Source: Candidatus Neomarinimicrobiota bacterium (GTDB lineage: Bacteria > Fidelibacterota > Marinisomatia > Marinisomatales > TCS55). From it: 64,000 nucleotides of DNA. The translations under genes were made by a program, and so were the position numbers. Under the pieces are notes generated by a model. It saw nothing but the letters and a program-made list of their open reading frames with translations, had not been told where the DNA came from and ran no database searches. This document shows, one piece after another, positions 1-8,787 of the stretch. The DNA is taken from assembly GCA_018651745.1 (NCBI GenBank), contig JABIDL010000022.1:43294-107293 (forward strand). The letters are read 5' to 3'. The stretch's first letter is position 1, and each line of letters starts with the position of its first letter.

Positions 1-844
1 TGGGTGAGCTTAACTTGGTTAACGGGTGCATTCCTGTTTCATTTACCTTTATTATCCCCGTTGAATCTATTGTTCCATCCCAAGAATTATGCCCCAGCGA
101 AATAGTCCAATCCCCAACAGAAGAATTAATGGTTACTGCGGCTCCTCTTATTTTCCAAAATTCATGAGAAGACCTATAAGGTTTTAATCCGGACCCACTT
201 CTTTGCAAAGATGATAATACATCAAACCCTCTTCGGGTAGATGAATTGCGCCACACAGATAAACCATATCCTGCCAATATTTGATGGTCACCAATTATCC
301 ATCTCATTGAACCGGATTCCCTTTCTATATAAATAGAACCATAGTCAATTACATTCCTTTCCGTTGGGTCCCTTTCTAAAATAAATCCAACTTGAGAACC
401 TCCAACATCCACAATTCCTTTCCATCTGTACCGAATATCATCAGAAAGTGTCATCATTTGTTCAAGATGAACACTGCGAACGGAATTGATTGCTGGAGTC
501 TTAAGCCGCTCAAGTACGGATTTTAGTTCTCGAGAAAGAGCTTTGTTCAGCAAAATACTAGTGGGATCAGGAGACAATGAATAAGTGCTCAAAATAGAAA
601 CATCTTCCTCGGAGAATATGGACACTCTTGACAAGTTTAGTAAATTCAATTTGGAAAGCCCGTTCCCATTAAGAAATACATCATTCAACAGGATTAAATC
701 TTCCTCCGGTAATGGATCCTCTTCATCCCGTCCAAAATCAACAACAATATTTGAACCTGATTGGGATCGAACAGGATTATTCAGCAACATAGCCCATGCC
801 AAACCAATGAGAAAGGCCCAGCTCGGGATGCGTAGAAGTACCAT
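1..844 (-). CDS. HhH-domain outer-membrane barrel protein, partial (C-terminus off window)
   Basis: An open frame runs from an ATG at 844 to the window edge with no stop (281 codons). The first 28 residues form a signal peptide (MVLLRIPSWAF, then a hydrophobic stretch ending near VRSQ). Residues about 35-100 hold a helix-hairpin-helix-like segment (PLPEED..LSKLNLLNLS). The rest has the pattern of the uncharacterised HhH-plus-beta-barrel family common in Bacteroidota: IGDHQILAGYGLSVW, then GSGLKPYRSS and RGAA. Its start lies inside the 3' end of the PorV-like gene, a 68-bp overlap in another frame. An internal ATG at 790 would remove the signal peptide, so 844 is preferred. Function is unknown; an outer-membrane location is inferred. 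Confidence 0.75.
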   Translation of the reverse strand, partial: MVLLRIPSWAFLIGLAWAMLLNNPVRSQSGSNIVVDFGRDEEDPLPEEDLILLNDVFLNGNGLSKLNLLNLSRVSIFSEEDVSILSTYSLSPDPTSILLNKALSRELKSVLERLKTPAINSVRSVHLEQMMTLSDDIRYRWKGIVDVGGSQVGFILERDPTERNVIDYGSIYIERESGSMRWIIGDHQILAGYGLSVWRNSSTRRGFDVLSSLQRSGSGLKPYRSSHEFWKIRGAAVTINSSVGDWTISLGHNSWDGTIDSTGIIKVNETGMHPLTKLSSP

Positions 845-1604
845 AATAAATTCCAAAGTTATTTATGTGAATCGAAATTCCACCGGTTCCTTGCCCCGGG
901 TTTGACACAAATCCTGCCGAAATATCCATCCATGGAAATACTTGATATGCCGTTCCAAATTTAAACCTTCCTGAATATTCTGTGTCCTGTTCCCAGCCAA
1001 AAACAGTTGTAACATTAGTGTAAGGGACCAAAGACATACCGGTATGAATGATTTGTGGAAGGGGATCGGATGAAGCCCCTATGGTAGGTGCGTTAAGATT
1101 TTGAAGTGACCCAGACCAGTTTAAAAAATCATTTAATTGTATTTGCCAAGATGTTGTGATTCCCAGTGCGGTTGCAGATCCATAATCTTTTATACTCAAA
1201 TTGTATCCAGCAATACTGATGCCAAGATTTATTCGTTCTTTTATGGATTTTCCTGCTGCAAGATAGGTGATAGACTCTCGATACAATGAATTTCCGAATT
1301 GCGAATAACCAAAATTTAATCCCATATCAAATGCAAAAATATTAACACTTGCAGATTGGTGACCTAAATCTTTGATACCATATCTATTCCCCCATAAAAT
1401 CGATCCTTCGAGTGATTTCATTCGTGCCAACGCAGATGGAAACCTTAATCCATCAGTGGGATGAACATTCGATGTGAGAACCAAATGTCCCATACCTATG
1501 GATTGAGGAGAGCTCGGGAAATGATCAAAAGCGGCATGAATGGGGTTGATCGCAAAGATCAATAAATAAGAAAATTTTATTATATACCGGCGAAGCAGAA
1601 ACAT
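777..1604 (-). CDS. PorV/UPF0164-like outer-membrane protein
   Basis: This 275-residue protein has an N-terminal signal peptide (MFLLRRYIIKFSYLLIFAIN, cleavage near IHA). It opens with a segment typical of the PorV/PorQ-type barrel family: SPQSIGMGHLVLTS, followed by a short loop with FPSALARM in place of the usual asparagine-proline-alanine motif. Alternating hydrophobic and glycine-rich strands continue to the end. In type IX secretion systems PorV is an outer-membrane shuttle or receptor barrel, but many FCB genomes carry paralogues of unknown role. It is cotranscribed with, and overlaps, the HhH barrel gene downstream. Family assignment is by pattern only. Confidence 0.6.
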   Translation of the reverse strand: MFLLRRYIIKFSYLLIFAINPIHAAFDHFPSSPQSIGMGHLVLTSNVHPTDGLRFPSALARMKSLEGSILWGNRYGIKDLGHQSASVNIFAFDMGLNFGYSQFGNSLYRESITYLAAGKSIKERINLGISIAGYNLSIKDYGSATALGITTSWQIQLNDFLNWSGSLQNLNAPTIGASSDPLPQIIHTGMSLVPYTNVTTVFGWEQDTEYSGRFKFGTAYQVFPWMDISAGFVSNPGQGTGGISIHINNFGIYYGTSTHPELGLSHWFGMGYVAE

Positions 1605-1635
1605 TTTTTCCGGCGAGGTATAAACGATAAACTAA

Positions 1636-1660
1636 TGCGCCCCACAAAATGTGGGGCGCA
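1636..1660 (-). terminator. Perfect GC-rich hairpin, terminator or attenuator
   Basis: The arms TGCGCCCCACA and TGTGGGGCGCA are 11 bp and perfectly complementary around an AAA loop. The hairpin lies between the 70-residue membrane-protein gene and the PorV-like gene, both on the minus strand. The run after it on the minus strand is A/T rich but has no strong T-tract, so it may be a weak terminator or an mRNA 3'-stabilising structure. Confidence 0.6.
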
Positions 1661-1680
1661 AAAGCATTTACCTGATATAG

Positions 1681-1893
1681 TTACTTCTTATACCAGGTCA
1701 CAATCAAGACTAGCGCTAACAAACCTGCTAGTCCTGCATCACCGAATTGTGCCATAAGGGCGCCAATCCCGCCAATTACCCCGAAGTAATCATTAAATAA
1801 AATTCCGATGACTATTCCGAGGATAAGAAGCTTACTTAGCAGATCAGTAATATTGCTGATCCACTCAGTGATGGTGTCAAAGGCATTCTTCAT
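1681..1893 (-). CDS. Small membrane protein (70 aa), paralogue of its neighbour
   Basis: A 70-residue protein with two predicted membrane segments, at about residues 20-45 and 52-66. Its C-terminal motif is DAGLAGLLALVLIVTWY. It starts after a strong ribosome site (AGGAGG, spaced 7 nt), so it is very probably expressed. The C-terminal helix closely resembles that of the next gene upstream (GGFAGLLALLLLVSF), which points to a tandem duplication. I do not recognise the family. It carries no lipobox, double-glycine leader or catalytic motif. It could be a small structural membrane protein or a toxin-like peptide, but the sequence does not decide. Confidence 0.65.
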   Translation of the reverse strand: MKNAFDTITEWISNITDLLSKLLILGIVIGILFNDYFGVIGGIGALMAQFGDAGLAGLLALVLIVTWYKK

Positions 1894-1960
1894 GTATTCC
1901 TCCTAAGGAATTGCTCAGGATACTGAGCCCCACACGGGACACAGTAAACTATCCTGATGT

Positions 1961-2167
1961 TTATAGGAATGAAACAAGAAGTAACAGTGCCAACAGACCT
2001 GCAAAGCCTCCGTCTAGGAAAGCTCCTACAAGGTCTATGATTCCGCCAACAGGATCAAATCCGGTTGGGTAGATGATGTTTGCAAATACAAACAGAACTA
2101 CAAGCCCTTTAACTAGGCTTACAACTCCACCTACTACACTGTTTACGGTTGAACTGACATCAGCCAT
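1961..2167 (-). CDS. Small membrane protein (68 aa), tandem paralogue
   Basis: A 68-residue hydrophobic protein preceded by a canonical ribosome site (AAGGAGG, about 6 nt from ATG). It begins MADVSSTVNSVVGGVVSLVKG, has a first hydrophobic helix at about 10-32, and ends with a second helix containing GGFAGLLALLLLVSF. The tail matches the 70-residue protein 67 bp downstream, so the two form a paralogous pair and probably share one transcript starting in the 2168-2402 spacer. Glycine-rich helices suggest oligomerisation in the membrane. Function is unknown. Confidence 0.65.
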   Translation of the reverse strand: MADVSSTVNSVVGGVVSLVKGLVVLFVFANIIYPTGFDPVGGIIDLVGAFLDGGFAGLLALLLLVSFL

Positions 2168-2402
2168 GTGTTCCTCCTTGGTTGTTTAATGTGAAACAGG
2201 GACAGCTATCCCATCCCCGTTCTTTACTATTATGGTATGTATTATGATGGTATGTGGTTTGTTCATCATTGGGTTATTGTTACCCTTTGCACAAATTTAA
2301 GGACTTTTTTTAAAAAATCAATATTTTTCTTGTAATGCTAATATTTGACTAAATTTTGGATTCCATAAGCATTATTATCGTCGAGAACCGGATATCTGAC
2401 AA

Positions 2403-3302
2403 TCATTTATTTGAATTTCTCGCACCTTTAATAACACTATAAATCACTTGATAGCGTACCAACAAATAGCTATTAATAAACCTATCTAAAATGGGTACCA
2501 AAATCCCAATAATGGGGTTGAAAAACAGATAGCCTTTCATGGTATTAATCCAATCGCCTCCTAACTGTTTTTTGTACTTCGGAAAAGCATTTATCAGACG
2601 AGGAAAATTGGTTTCTCCATAATATTCCATTGTTTGTAAAAAATCCTTTAAACTACGCTGGTGGTGATGCTCGCTGAATGCGTTTGCAGAGGTCCTCAAT
2701 CCATTGGGAAAGGATTCCCAAATGCGAATTGCGAGTTCAGTATCTTCACCTCCATAAGAGACGTAATCCTCGTTAAATAACCCAACTTTTTCAATAACAA
2801 ATCTTCTCAAGGCCGTATTGTTGAAGAGAAACCATTGAAAACCCAAAATGGCTTCTTTGGAAAATTGACGTGCGCCACGGATCGACGAATAAAAATAATG
2901 ATCAAGTTTATTGGGTTTTACATCAGCGGGCAAGCGGCAATCTCCAACAACGCCAACGATAGATTTATCTTCAAAACGATTGCGGAATATTTCCAACCAC
3001 GTTGATCCAACTGTCATATCACTATCAAGGAAACAAAGAATTGAACCATTAGATACGCTAATCCCTGTATTTCTTGCTACAGAAAGTCCGCGATTATTTT
3101 CTAAGGATTGAATCAAAACATTCGGATGATTTGCAAATTCCATAATCTTAGAGCTGGTACTATCTGTTGACCCGTCATCCACCAATATCACTTCAAATGT
3201 CTCTTTATCAATGGATTGGTTTAAGACACTTTTGATGCATGGCTCTATTGTATTTTGAACATTGTAGCAGGGAATTATAATAGAAAAAGTGACTTTTCTC
3301 AT
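2403..3302 (-). CDS. Family 2 glycosyltransferase
   Basis: A GT-A fold glycosyltransferase of about 299 residues. The nucleotide-binding DDGSTD is at residues 42-47, the metal-binding DSD at 93-95, and a GGEDTE acceptor/catalytic-base motif near 185-189. A hydrophobic C-terminal part may touch the membrane. I place the start at 3302 because that ATG overlaps the TGA of the upstream gene (ATGA) and has GGGTGG at normal spacing; an in-frame ATG at 3311 would crowd that site. It likely transfers a sugar from a nucleotide donor during assembly of a surface glycan with the neighbouring genes. The exact sugar cannot be read from the sequence. Confidence 0.85.
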   Translation of the reverse strand: MRKVTFSIIIPCYNVQNTIEPCIKSVLNQSIDKETFEVILVDDGSTDSTSSKIMEFANHPNVLIQSLENNRGLSVARNTGISVSNGSILCFLDSDMTVGSTWLEIFRNRFEDKSIVGVVGDCRLPADVKPNKLDHYFYSSIRGARQFSKEAILGFQWFLFNNTALRRFVIEKVGLFNEDYVSYGGEDTELAIRIWESFPNGLRTSANAFSEHHHQRSLKDFLQTMEYYGETNFPRLINAFPKYKKQLGGDWINTMKGYLFFNPIIGILVPILDRFINSYLLVRYQVIYSVIKGARNSNK

Positions 3303-4387
3303 TTGATCCACCCTTGTTCTTCATAAAAGGTATAAAGCATATCCGTGGTTTTAAATAAGTCGTGGTGATTAATAACCCAATCCTGTCCATGTTTTTTATG
3401 ATCCATTATTTTTTGAGGATTTTGAAGTAATCCTTTTAGCGTAGTATAAAGTGAGTCACCCGTAACATTGACGAATGGATGGTCTGGAATAAAATCCACA
3501 TATTCCGGAACAAGCTCGGTAACGCAGCAAAGCCCCATTGACAATCCCTCTACAGAGTTCATACCATAACCCCAGCCTCCCCTGTTGTGGACCTGATCAA
3601 TCAATATATCACAGTTTTGTTTTTCCTTCAGCACTGTTTCATTTGGAAGATTTTCCAACAAAATAAATTCAATACCTTCTTCCTTTTCGAGTTGCCTGCA
3701 AATGGGGATAATAGTCTCGCTACCTTTGTAATATCGATTTGTTGGAGCATGGCATATTTTTATTGGTTCATTAATCTCAAGCGTGGGATAAAACTTGGCC
3801 GTATCAAATGGAAGATAAAGATAGTGAATATCCGGATGTTTTTTCAACAAATCTAATTCGCTTGTTAGGTTGAGTTTGCTCATTTTATCAATGGGGGATA
3901 TAACGCCCCGAGTCCTTAAATCTTGCCCGTGGTACGTACAAACGATTGGAATGCCTTTTTCCGATATTTTTTTTACAAATCGCCCATCTCGATAAAACTC
4001 CAATCCCCATTCAAGATGAACAATGTCAAAATCAAGAAGATTAAACTTCGCAATGGCGGGTTCTACCCAAAAATGCCAAAGCCAATCTCTAAATTTGAAA
4101 TAAAGTTTTTCCATCTTAGAATTTGGCGACCATTCGGGAGGATATCCAATTTTCTCTTCGTAATCTCCGGCGTCACCACGAACTTTTTTATAATACTGAT
4201 GCCTTCCCTCCATATACCATTTATTCGCTGCAACTAAAGGCAAGTTTAAACAAATACCGGGGTCATACTCGCCTCTAGTGGGATATAGCGTTACGAAAGT
4301 GCATTCGTTTCCTCGAGATTCGTGTGCTCGTTTCCACAAATTTAATGTGCCAACTGTATTTTCTGGAGCGATGTATAATATTTTCAT
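3299..4387 (-). CDS. GT-B type glycosyltransferase (family 4-like)
   Basis: A 362-residue protein with a Rossmann-like start (MKILYIAPENTVGTLNLWKR), a central DIVHLEWG segment and a C-terminal half with the donor-site pattern GWGYGMNSVEGLSMG. That pattern resembles the E-x7-E region of GT4 enzymes. There is no signal peptide or membrane helix, so it probably works at the cytoplasmic face. It is translationally coupled by ATGA to the GT2 gene downstream. It is more divergent than typical GT4 enzymes, so the family call is less firm than the fold. Confidence 0.7.
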   Translation of the reverse strand: MKILYIAPENTVGTLNLWKRAHESRGNECTFVTLYPTRGEYDPGICLNLPLVAANKWYMEGRHQYYKKVRGDAGDYEEKIGYPPEWSPNSKMEKLYFKFRDWLWHFWVEPAIAKFNLLDFDIVHLEWGLEFYRDGRFVKKISEKGIPIVCTYHGQDLRTRGVISPIDKMSKLNLTSELDLLKKHPDIHYLYLPFDTAKFYPTLEINEPIKICHAPTNRYYKGSETIIPICRQLEKEEGIEFILLENLPNETVLKEKQNCDILIDQVHNRGGWGYGMNSVEGLSMGLCCVTELVPEYVDFIPDHPFVNVTGDSLYTTLKGLLQNPQKIMDHKKHGQDWVINHHDLFKTTDMLYTFYEEQGWIK

Positions 4388-4413
4388 TTTTAATTATTGT
4401 TTTCCAAGAAACA

Positions 4414-6207
4414 ATGTGCAGAGTTCAATTAGAGCGTGTAAAATTAGATAATATGTTTGGAAAACTATACCAGAAGATCGCGATTTTTTTTGCGCCCATT
4501 AAACTATTTTTTTCAACGAAGCAGTTTTTTGGTTTTTTTCCGATAATAATATCCAATGTATTATTTGTGTCCGAAATAGTTGATTTGGTCGGTTACAATG
4601 CTTTGCGGGTTGTCTTTTCAATTGTTGCCTTTTCAAATTGCTGCTTGTTACTACTTGTGCTTGTTCAAAATTACGGGTTGCGTATTTTAGGAATTGCTAT
4701 TTATATCCTGTTACTCTGGTCTAATGTATTGCATTTCAGGTATTTTGGTTCCACAATACAATTAGGCTCTCTACTGAATTTTGAGTTTCTGCCTTACTTG
4801 GGTTCTCAAATTCAATTGTTAATGCAATGGTCTGATTATATTTATTTACTAACATTTATTGTAAGTGCGGTTTGTTTCAGTGACACTGGGAAACTATCTA
4901 AAAAAAATCGAATCCCCACAATCATTTTATTCACAACTATTTGGCTAGGACTTCAGATATTTCAGTATTTTGCTGAAACGCAAAGCCCGCTTAACTCTGC
5001 CCGAAAATTCAATGAACCATACACACGCTGGGATATCTATAAAGAAATTCGGTTTGAAAGCCGAAATCATTCCGGAAGTATCTTACAGTTTGGATTTTTA
5101 TGGACATATGCGATGGATTTTTATCGATTAAACAATTATAGAGATTCTGGAAAAATAATATCAAAAGAAAATTTCCTGATTGATATTCCTAAAAATAGTC
5201 GAAGAAACATTGTTGTTATCCAAGTTGAATCTCTTGATAAACGTGTAATTAATCACGCTGTTAATGGCAAGCTGGTCATGCCCTTTATGTCTCGTTTAAC
5301 AAAGCAGTCATTTTATTTTTCTAAGGTATTTGCACAACATTCAAGCGCTGGCGGGACATCCGATGCTGAGCTCTGTCTGCTTACTTCACAATATCCTCTT
5401 GGATTTAAAGGTGCTTTCTTTGCCAATAATTTAGAAAAACTTCCTTCCATCCCGACTATCTTAAACAGAAATGATTATGTTACATTAGCTTTCCACGGCA
5501 ATTCGGGCGCATATTTTAACCGCAAACAAGGATTCCTGAAATTGGGATTTCAGAAAACTTTCTTTAAAAATGATTTCGTGATTAATGACCCAGATAAGTG
5601 GCATGCATTAAAAGATTTAGATTTTTTGCGCCAAGTTCAACAAACACTTACCGCAACTAAATCCCCTTATTTTGCCTACATTCTTACTCTAACCAGTCAC
5701 ACACCATTTGATCTCATTGCTGAAAAAGATTATGTAAGTGACTTTCAATTAGAAGATAGGGTCGTGCAAAATTATTTTAATTCCATGGCCTATGTGGATA
5801 AAGCATTGGAAGAATTCATATCTACTATTCAAAAAATGGATCCAAATACGCTTATCGTTCTTTTTGGTGATCATTGCGCGAATATCCATGAAGCGGAATA
5901 TAAATCCTACAAATTCAAAGGACTGGAGCCGATCCCCCTAATTATAATAGACCAGAGAATAGAAAATAAAAAAGATATTTTGACTGCGGGCTCTACCCTT
6001 GATATTGGCCCCACCTTATTTGATTACCTTGGAATTCAGGATCCAGAATTCTGGCAGGGGAAATCATTGCTCAATGAAAACAATAGCGAAAACACTTTCA
6101 TTTTTGGTTCCCCTTATTATTTTGACAACGAGGGTAAACAGAGAAAATTAGCAGATCATAACGTTGATACTGAAGCATTATACAGAATTCGGGAATACGT
6201 CTGGTGA
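4414..6207 (+). CDS. LTA synthase/phosphoglycerol transferase-like membrane sulfatase-fold enzyme
   Basis: An N-terminal block of about four to five membrane helices is followed by an extracytoplasmic alkaline-phosphatase/sulfatase domain. The domain shows VIQVESLD, with Glu as a metal ligand, and SAGGTSDAE, with the Thr that serves as nucleophile in LtaS-type enzymes. It also has LTLTSHTPFD and FGDHCANIH, carrying metal-binding Asp/His. Family members move phosphoglycerol or phosphoethanolamine from a phospholipid to a periplasmic glycan or lipid. Length (about 597 residues) is normal. The start is uncertain: an in-frame ATG at 4324 would overlap the divergent gene, and 4453 is also possible. 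It sits within a polysaccharide cluster and probably decorates that glycan. Confidence 0.8.
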   Translation: MCRVQLERVKLDNMFGKLYQKIAIFFAPIKLFFSTKQFFGFFPIIISNVLFVSEIVDLVGYNALRVVFSIVAFSNCCLLLLVLVQNYGLRILGIAIYILLLWSNVLHFRYFGSTIQLGSLLNFEFLPYLGSQIQLLMQWSDYIYLLTFIVSAVCFSDTGKLSKKNRIPTIILFTTIWLGLQIFQYFAETQSPLNSARKFNEPYTRWDIYKEIRFESRNHSGSILQFGFLWTYAMDFYRLNNYRDSGKIISKENFLIDIPKNSRRNIVVIQVESLDKRVINHAVNGKLVMPFMSRLTKQSFYFSKVFAQHSSAGGTSDAELCLLTSQYPLGFKGAFFANNLEKLPSIPTILNRNDYVTLAFHGNSGAYFNRKQGFLKLGFQKTFFKNDFVINDPDKWHALKDLDFLRQVQQTLTATKSPYFAYILTLTSHTPFDLIAEKDYVSDFQLEDRVVQNYFNSMAYVDKALEEFISTIQKMDPNTLIVLFGDHCANIHEAEYKSYKFKGLEPIPLIIIDQRIENKKDILTAGSTLDIGPTLFDYLGIQDPEFWQGKSLLNENNSENTFIFGSPYYFDNEGKQRKLADHNVDTEALYRIREYVW

Positions 6208-6214
6208 GTGGGCA

Positions 6215-7327
6215 TTATATATTTTGAATCAACGATGTGTAAACATCGAATAACTGGGTTTCCTGTGCTTCCCAATGAAATTTTTCAAGGAAGGCTTTGT
6301 AACCATTTTCACTATATAATTCATATTGATCCTCATTTTCAAATAGTTGAATAATTCCTTTTGCCAAAGCTTCATAGGAATCTACTTCTACACAAATTCC
6401 GCAATTTATGCTATCAATGTATTTTCTTGATGGTGGAAGATCAAACGATAGGATTGGCAATTTGCACGCGCTGAATTCAAACATCTTAATCACAATGTTA
6501 TTCCGGAATTTGTCAATATTGTAAAAAGGCAAAAGCCCAATCGCACTTTGAGAAATCCGTTGGGGGATTTCTGTATGCGAAATCGGCGCAGAAATATTTA
6601 CATTTTGCGATAAATCATATTCTTTTACAATTTTATGAACTTGCTCTTCTTCCTCAGGATAAGAAAAGTGCCCTACCAAATCAAGAGATGCATCAGGATA
6701 TTTTTCTACAACCAGATTTATCGCATCAATCATTAAAAACAATCCTCTTTCTTTGCGCAATTGGCCGTGATGCACACAGGATAAAGGTCGGCGATTTATT
6801 GCGCTGTCGTCCATGATGAAAATATCTTTATTGGGATAATTATAAATTAGAGCACAAGAACCTTTAGCTTGATAATAATCATATAGCCAATCATCGCTGG
6901 CAATGAAAAAATCTACATGAGGCAAAAACCAATTTTCCAACTGACGAATACCCAAACCCAATATTTGCGGAATAGGAATTGGCTTTCTTGAAAATTCCCG
7001 GTACAAAGCACTCCAATCTTCCGCTGGGTCATAAATAATTTTTACACTATTGTCAGATTTGTATTTAACAGCGGGTGGCAATAAAAGCGGTTCGGTTACT
7101 TGAATGATGTCGGGTTTAATACTTTTTAGTTGATTAAAAATCCACGCGGAGTCTTTGGTTTGATCTTCGCGGTTTTTCCCAATAATGTTAACATCGTTAA
7201 TCGTTTCTTTTTGAATGCGGGGATTTATAATTGAAATATTTGCAACCTTATTAATTGACCGGGCAAGCTTATAATAAATACGATCATCGTAAGGATTAGG
7301 ATTAGTCGTTAATAAGCAAATGTTCAT
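6215..7327 (-). CDS. Family 4 glycosyltransferase
   Basis: A 370-residue GT-B enzyme. The N-terminal Rossmann half begins MNICLLTTNPNPYDDRIYY. A linker contains VHHGQLRKERGL, and the C-terminal half has LVGHFSYPEEE, PFYNIDKFRNN and an MFEFSACKLPIL donor-site helix. It has no signal peptide. Its ATG overlaps the stop of the flippase gene by 4 bp, so the two are translationally coupled. The role is probably addition of one sugar to a lipid-linked repeat unit. Confidence 0.85.
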   Translation of the reverse strand: MNICLLTTNPNPYDDRIYYKLARSINKVANISIINPRIQKETINDVNIIGKNREDQTKDSAWIFNQLKSIKPDIIQVTEPLLLPPAVKYKSDNSVKIIYDPAEDWSALYREFSRKPIPIPQILGLGIRQLENWFLPHVDFFIASDDWLYDYYQAKGSCALIYNYPNKDIFIMDDSAINRRPLSCVHHGQLRKERGLFLMIDAINLVVEKYPDASLDLVGHFSYPEEEEQVHKIVKEYDLSQNVNISAPISHTEIPQRISQSAIGLLPFYNIDKFRNNIVIKMFEFSACKLPILSFDLPPSRKYIDSINCGICVEVDSYEALAKGIIQLFENEDQYELYSENGYKAFLEKFHWEAQETQLFDVYTSLIQNI

Positions 7328-8769
7328 TTTTTCAAACCTATTCGCGATTGTAAAAACTGTTTTTCATCTTGCGTGAAAAATCCAGAAACCCATAATAATA
7401 CAGGAAATAATCCGAGATTTAGTAAACCGATCTGCCACGTTTCCCCGGTTCCCATCCAGCTGAAGAAAAGAACGCTGCCAACAAGAACAATCCGTAGCAA
7501 TCTTTTCCATTCCCAGTAGAGCGGGTAGAACCGCACGACCACCAAATACTGAAGAACAACCATCGTAAAATATCCTGCGAGCGTTGCAACAGCTGCAGAT
7601 TTATATCCATACTTTGGTATCAATATCAGGTTAATTATAATGTTGATGACAGCCGCACAACCATTTAAAACCGGTATCCATTTATTTTTCTTTTTTATAT
7701 AAATCCCAGGTAGCTGCACCAAAAACGCTCCCAAAAAAATATAAGCGAGCAATATGATCGGAACAATACTGAGACCGTCCCAATAAATCGGGCTTATAAT
7801 CGGTTTCCCATAAATTGGAATGCGAACCAAATATTCTATAAAAAAGGATAAAAACAGAAACAGAAAAGTAGTAACCAAAATTAAATATGTTCCTGCGCGA
7901 GCAAATAATTTAGGAGCATCTTCTTTGTCTGCTTGGCTCAAATAATATGGTTGCCAAGCAAATTTAAATGCCATCACAATAATGAGCATAAAAATCCCTA
8001 GGCGATAACTGGCGCTATATAAACCAACAGCATTTTCATTAACTAACCATTTTATCATATATCTGTCTATCAGTTCATTCAGAATACTGGCCAATCCCGA
8101 TGGAATATATGGCAGGGCAAAAATGAACAATTCATTCCACCATTTTTTATGAAAATGAAACTCTAGAGATTTTATAATTGTAGGTAAAACAAAAACAAAA
8201 ACTGCCGCTGATGCAATTAGATTGCTGATCAAAATAAATTGAAGATCTAAGTGCAAGATGCCAATCCACCAAACATTTAAACCAAGAACAATTAATACAT
8301 GGATCAATTCTACTGAAACAAATTTGAACGGTTTGTTTTCTAATCGAAAAAGTACTTTGGGTAAGGAAATCAGAGTATCAAAGGCAAGAATACCAACCGA
8401 GAGCTGAATTAATTTTACATATTCAACTCCCACAGTAATGCTTGCGATCGAAGTTCTGAAAAAATAAAGGGTGAATCCCAACACTGAAGTTGTGAAAAGA
8501 AGCCAGATAAAGCTGGTAGAAAATATTGATTTTTTATGATCATTATATTTTTCCATCCCCCGAAACCGCATAAATGCGACATCCATTCCATGAGTAAAAA
8601 TGATATTGGTAAAGGCAATAAAAGCATACACAAGTGAGACAACGCCGAATTCTTCAGGCGATAACCGGTGTGTGTAAAGCGGCAATAATAAAAAATTTAT
8701 AAACCGAGTAAAGAAATGCCCAAACCCGTAAACAATTGACTGTTTGCCTAATTTAAGTAAAGATGACAT
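7324..8769 (-). CDS. Wzx-type polysaccharide flippase (MOP superfamily)
   Basis: A 481-residue polytopic membrane protein with about twelve to fourteen hydrophobic helices. It begins KQSIVYGFGHFFTRFINFLL, the typical start of the oligosaccharide flippase family. It carries LPYIPSGLASILNELIDRYM and GLYSASYRLG, also characteristic. Such proteins move undecaprenyl-linked sugar repeat units across the inner membrane. It lies upstream of the coupled GT4 gene and downstream of the GNAT gene, on the same strand. Confidence 0.88.
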   Translation of the reverse strand: MSSLLKLGKQSIVYGFGHFFTRFINFLLLPLYTHRLSPEEFGVVSLVYAFIAFTNIIFTHGMDVAFMRFRGMEKYNDHKKSIFSTSFIWLLFTTSVLGFTLYFFRTSIASITVGVEYVKLIQLSVGILAFDTLISLPKVLFRLENKPFKFVSVELIHVLIVLGLNVWWIGILHLDLQFILISNLIASAAVFVFVLPTIIKSLEFHFHKKWWNELFIFALPYIPSGLASILNELIDRYMIKWLVNENAVGLYSASYRLGIFMLIIVMAFKFAWQPYYLSQADKEDAPKLFARAGTYLILVTTFLFLFLSFFIEYLVRIPIYGKPIISPIYWDGLSIVPIILLAYIFLGAFLVQLPGIYIKKKNKWIPVLNGCAAVINIIINLILIPKYGYKSAAVATLAGYFTMVVLQYLVVVRFYPLYWEWKRLLRIVLVGSVLFFSWMGTGETWQIGLLNLGLFPVLLWVSGFFTQDEKQFLQSRIGLKK

Positions 8770-8787
8770 ATCAATGATTAATTGAAA

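Noticed and set aside
585-905. 106-codon + strand open frame
   Set aside because: It lies opposite two well-supported minus-strand genes (the HhH barrel and the PorV-like gene) and has no family resemblance or ribosome site.
2190-2290. Direct repeats ATGGTATGT in the leader of the small membrane proteins
   Set aside because: Only two partial copies in an A/T-rich stretch; too short to call an operator or repeat.
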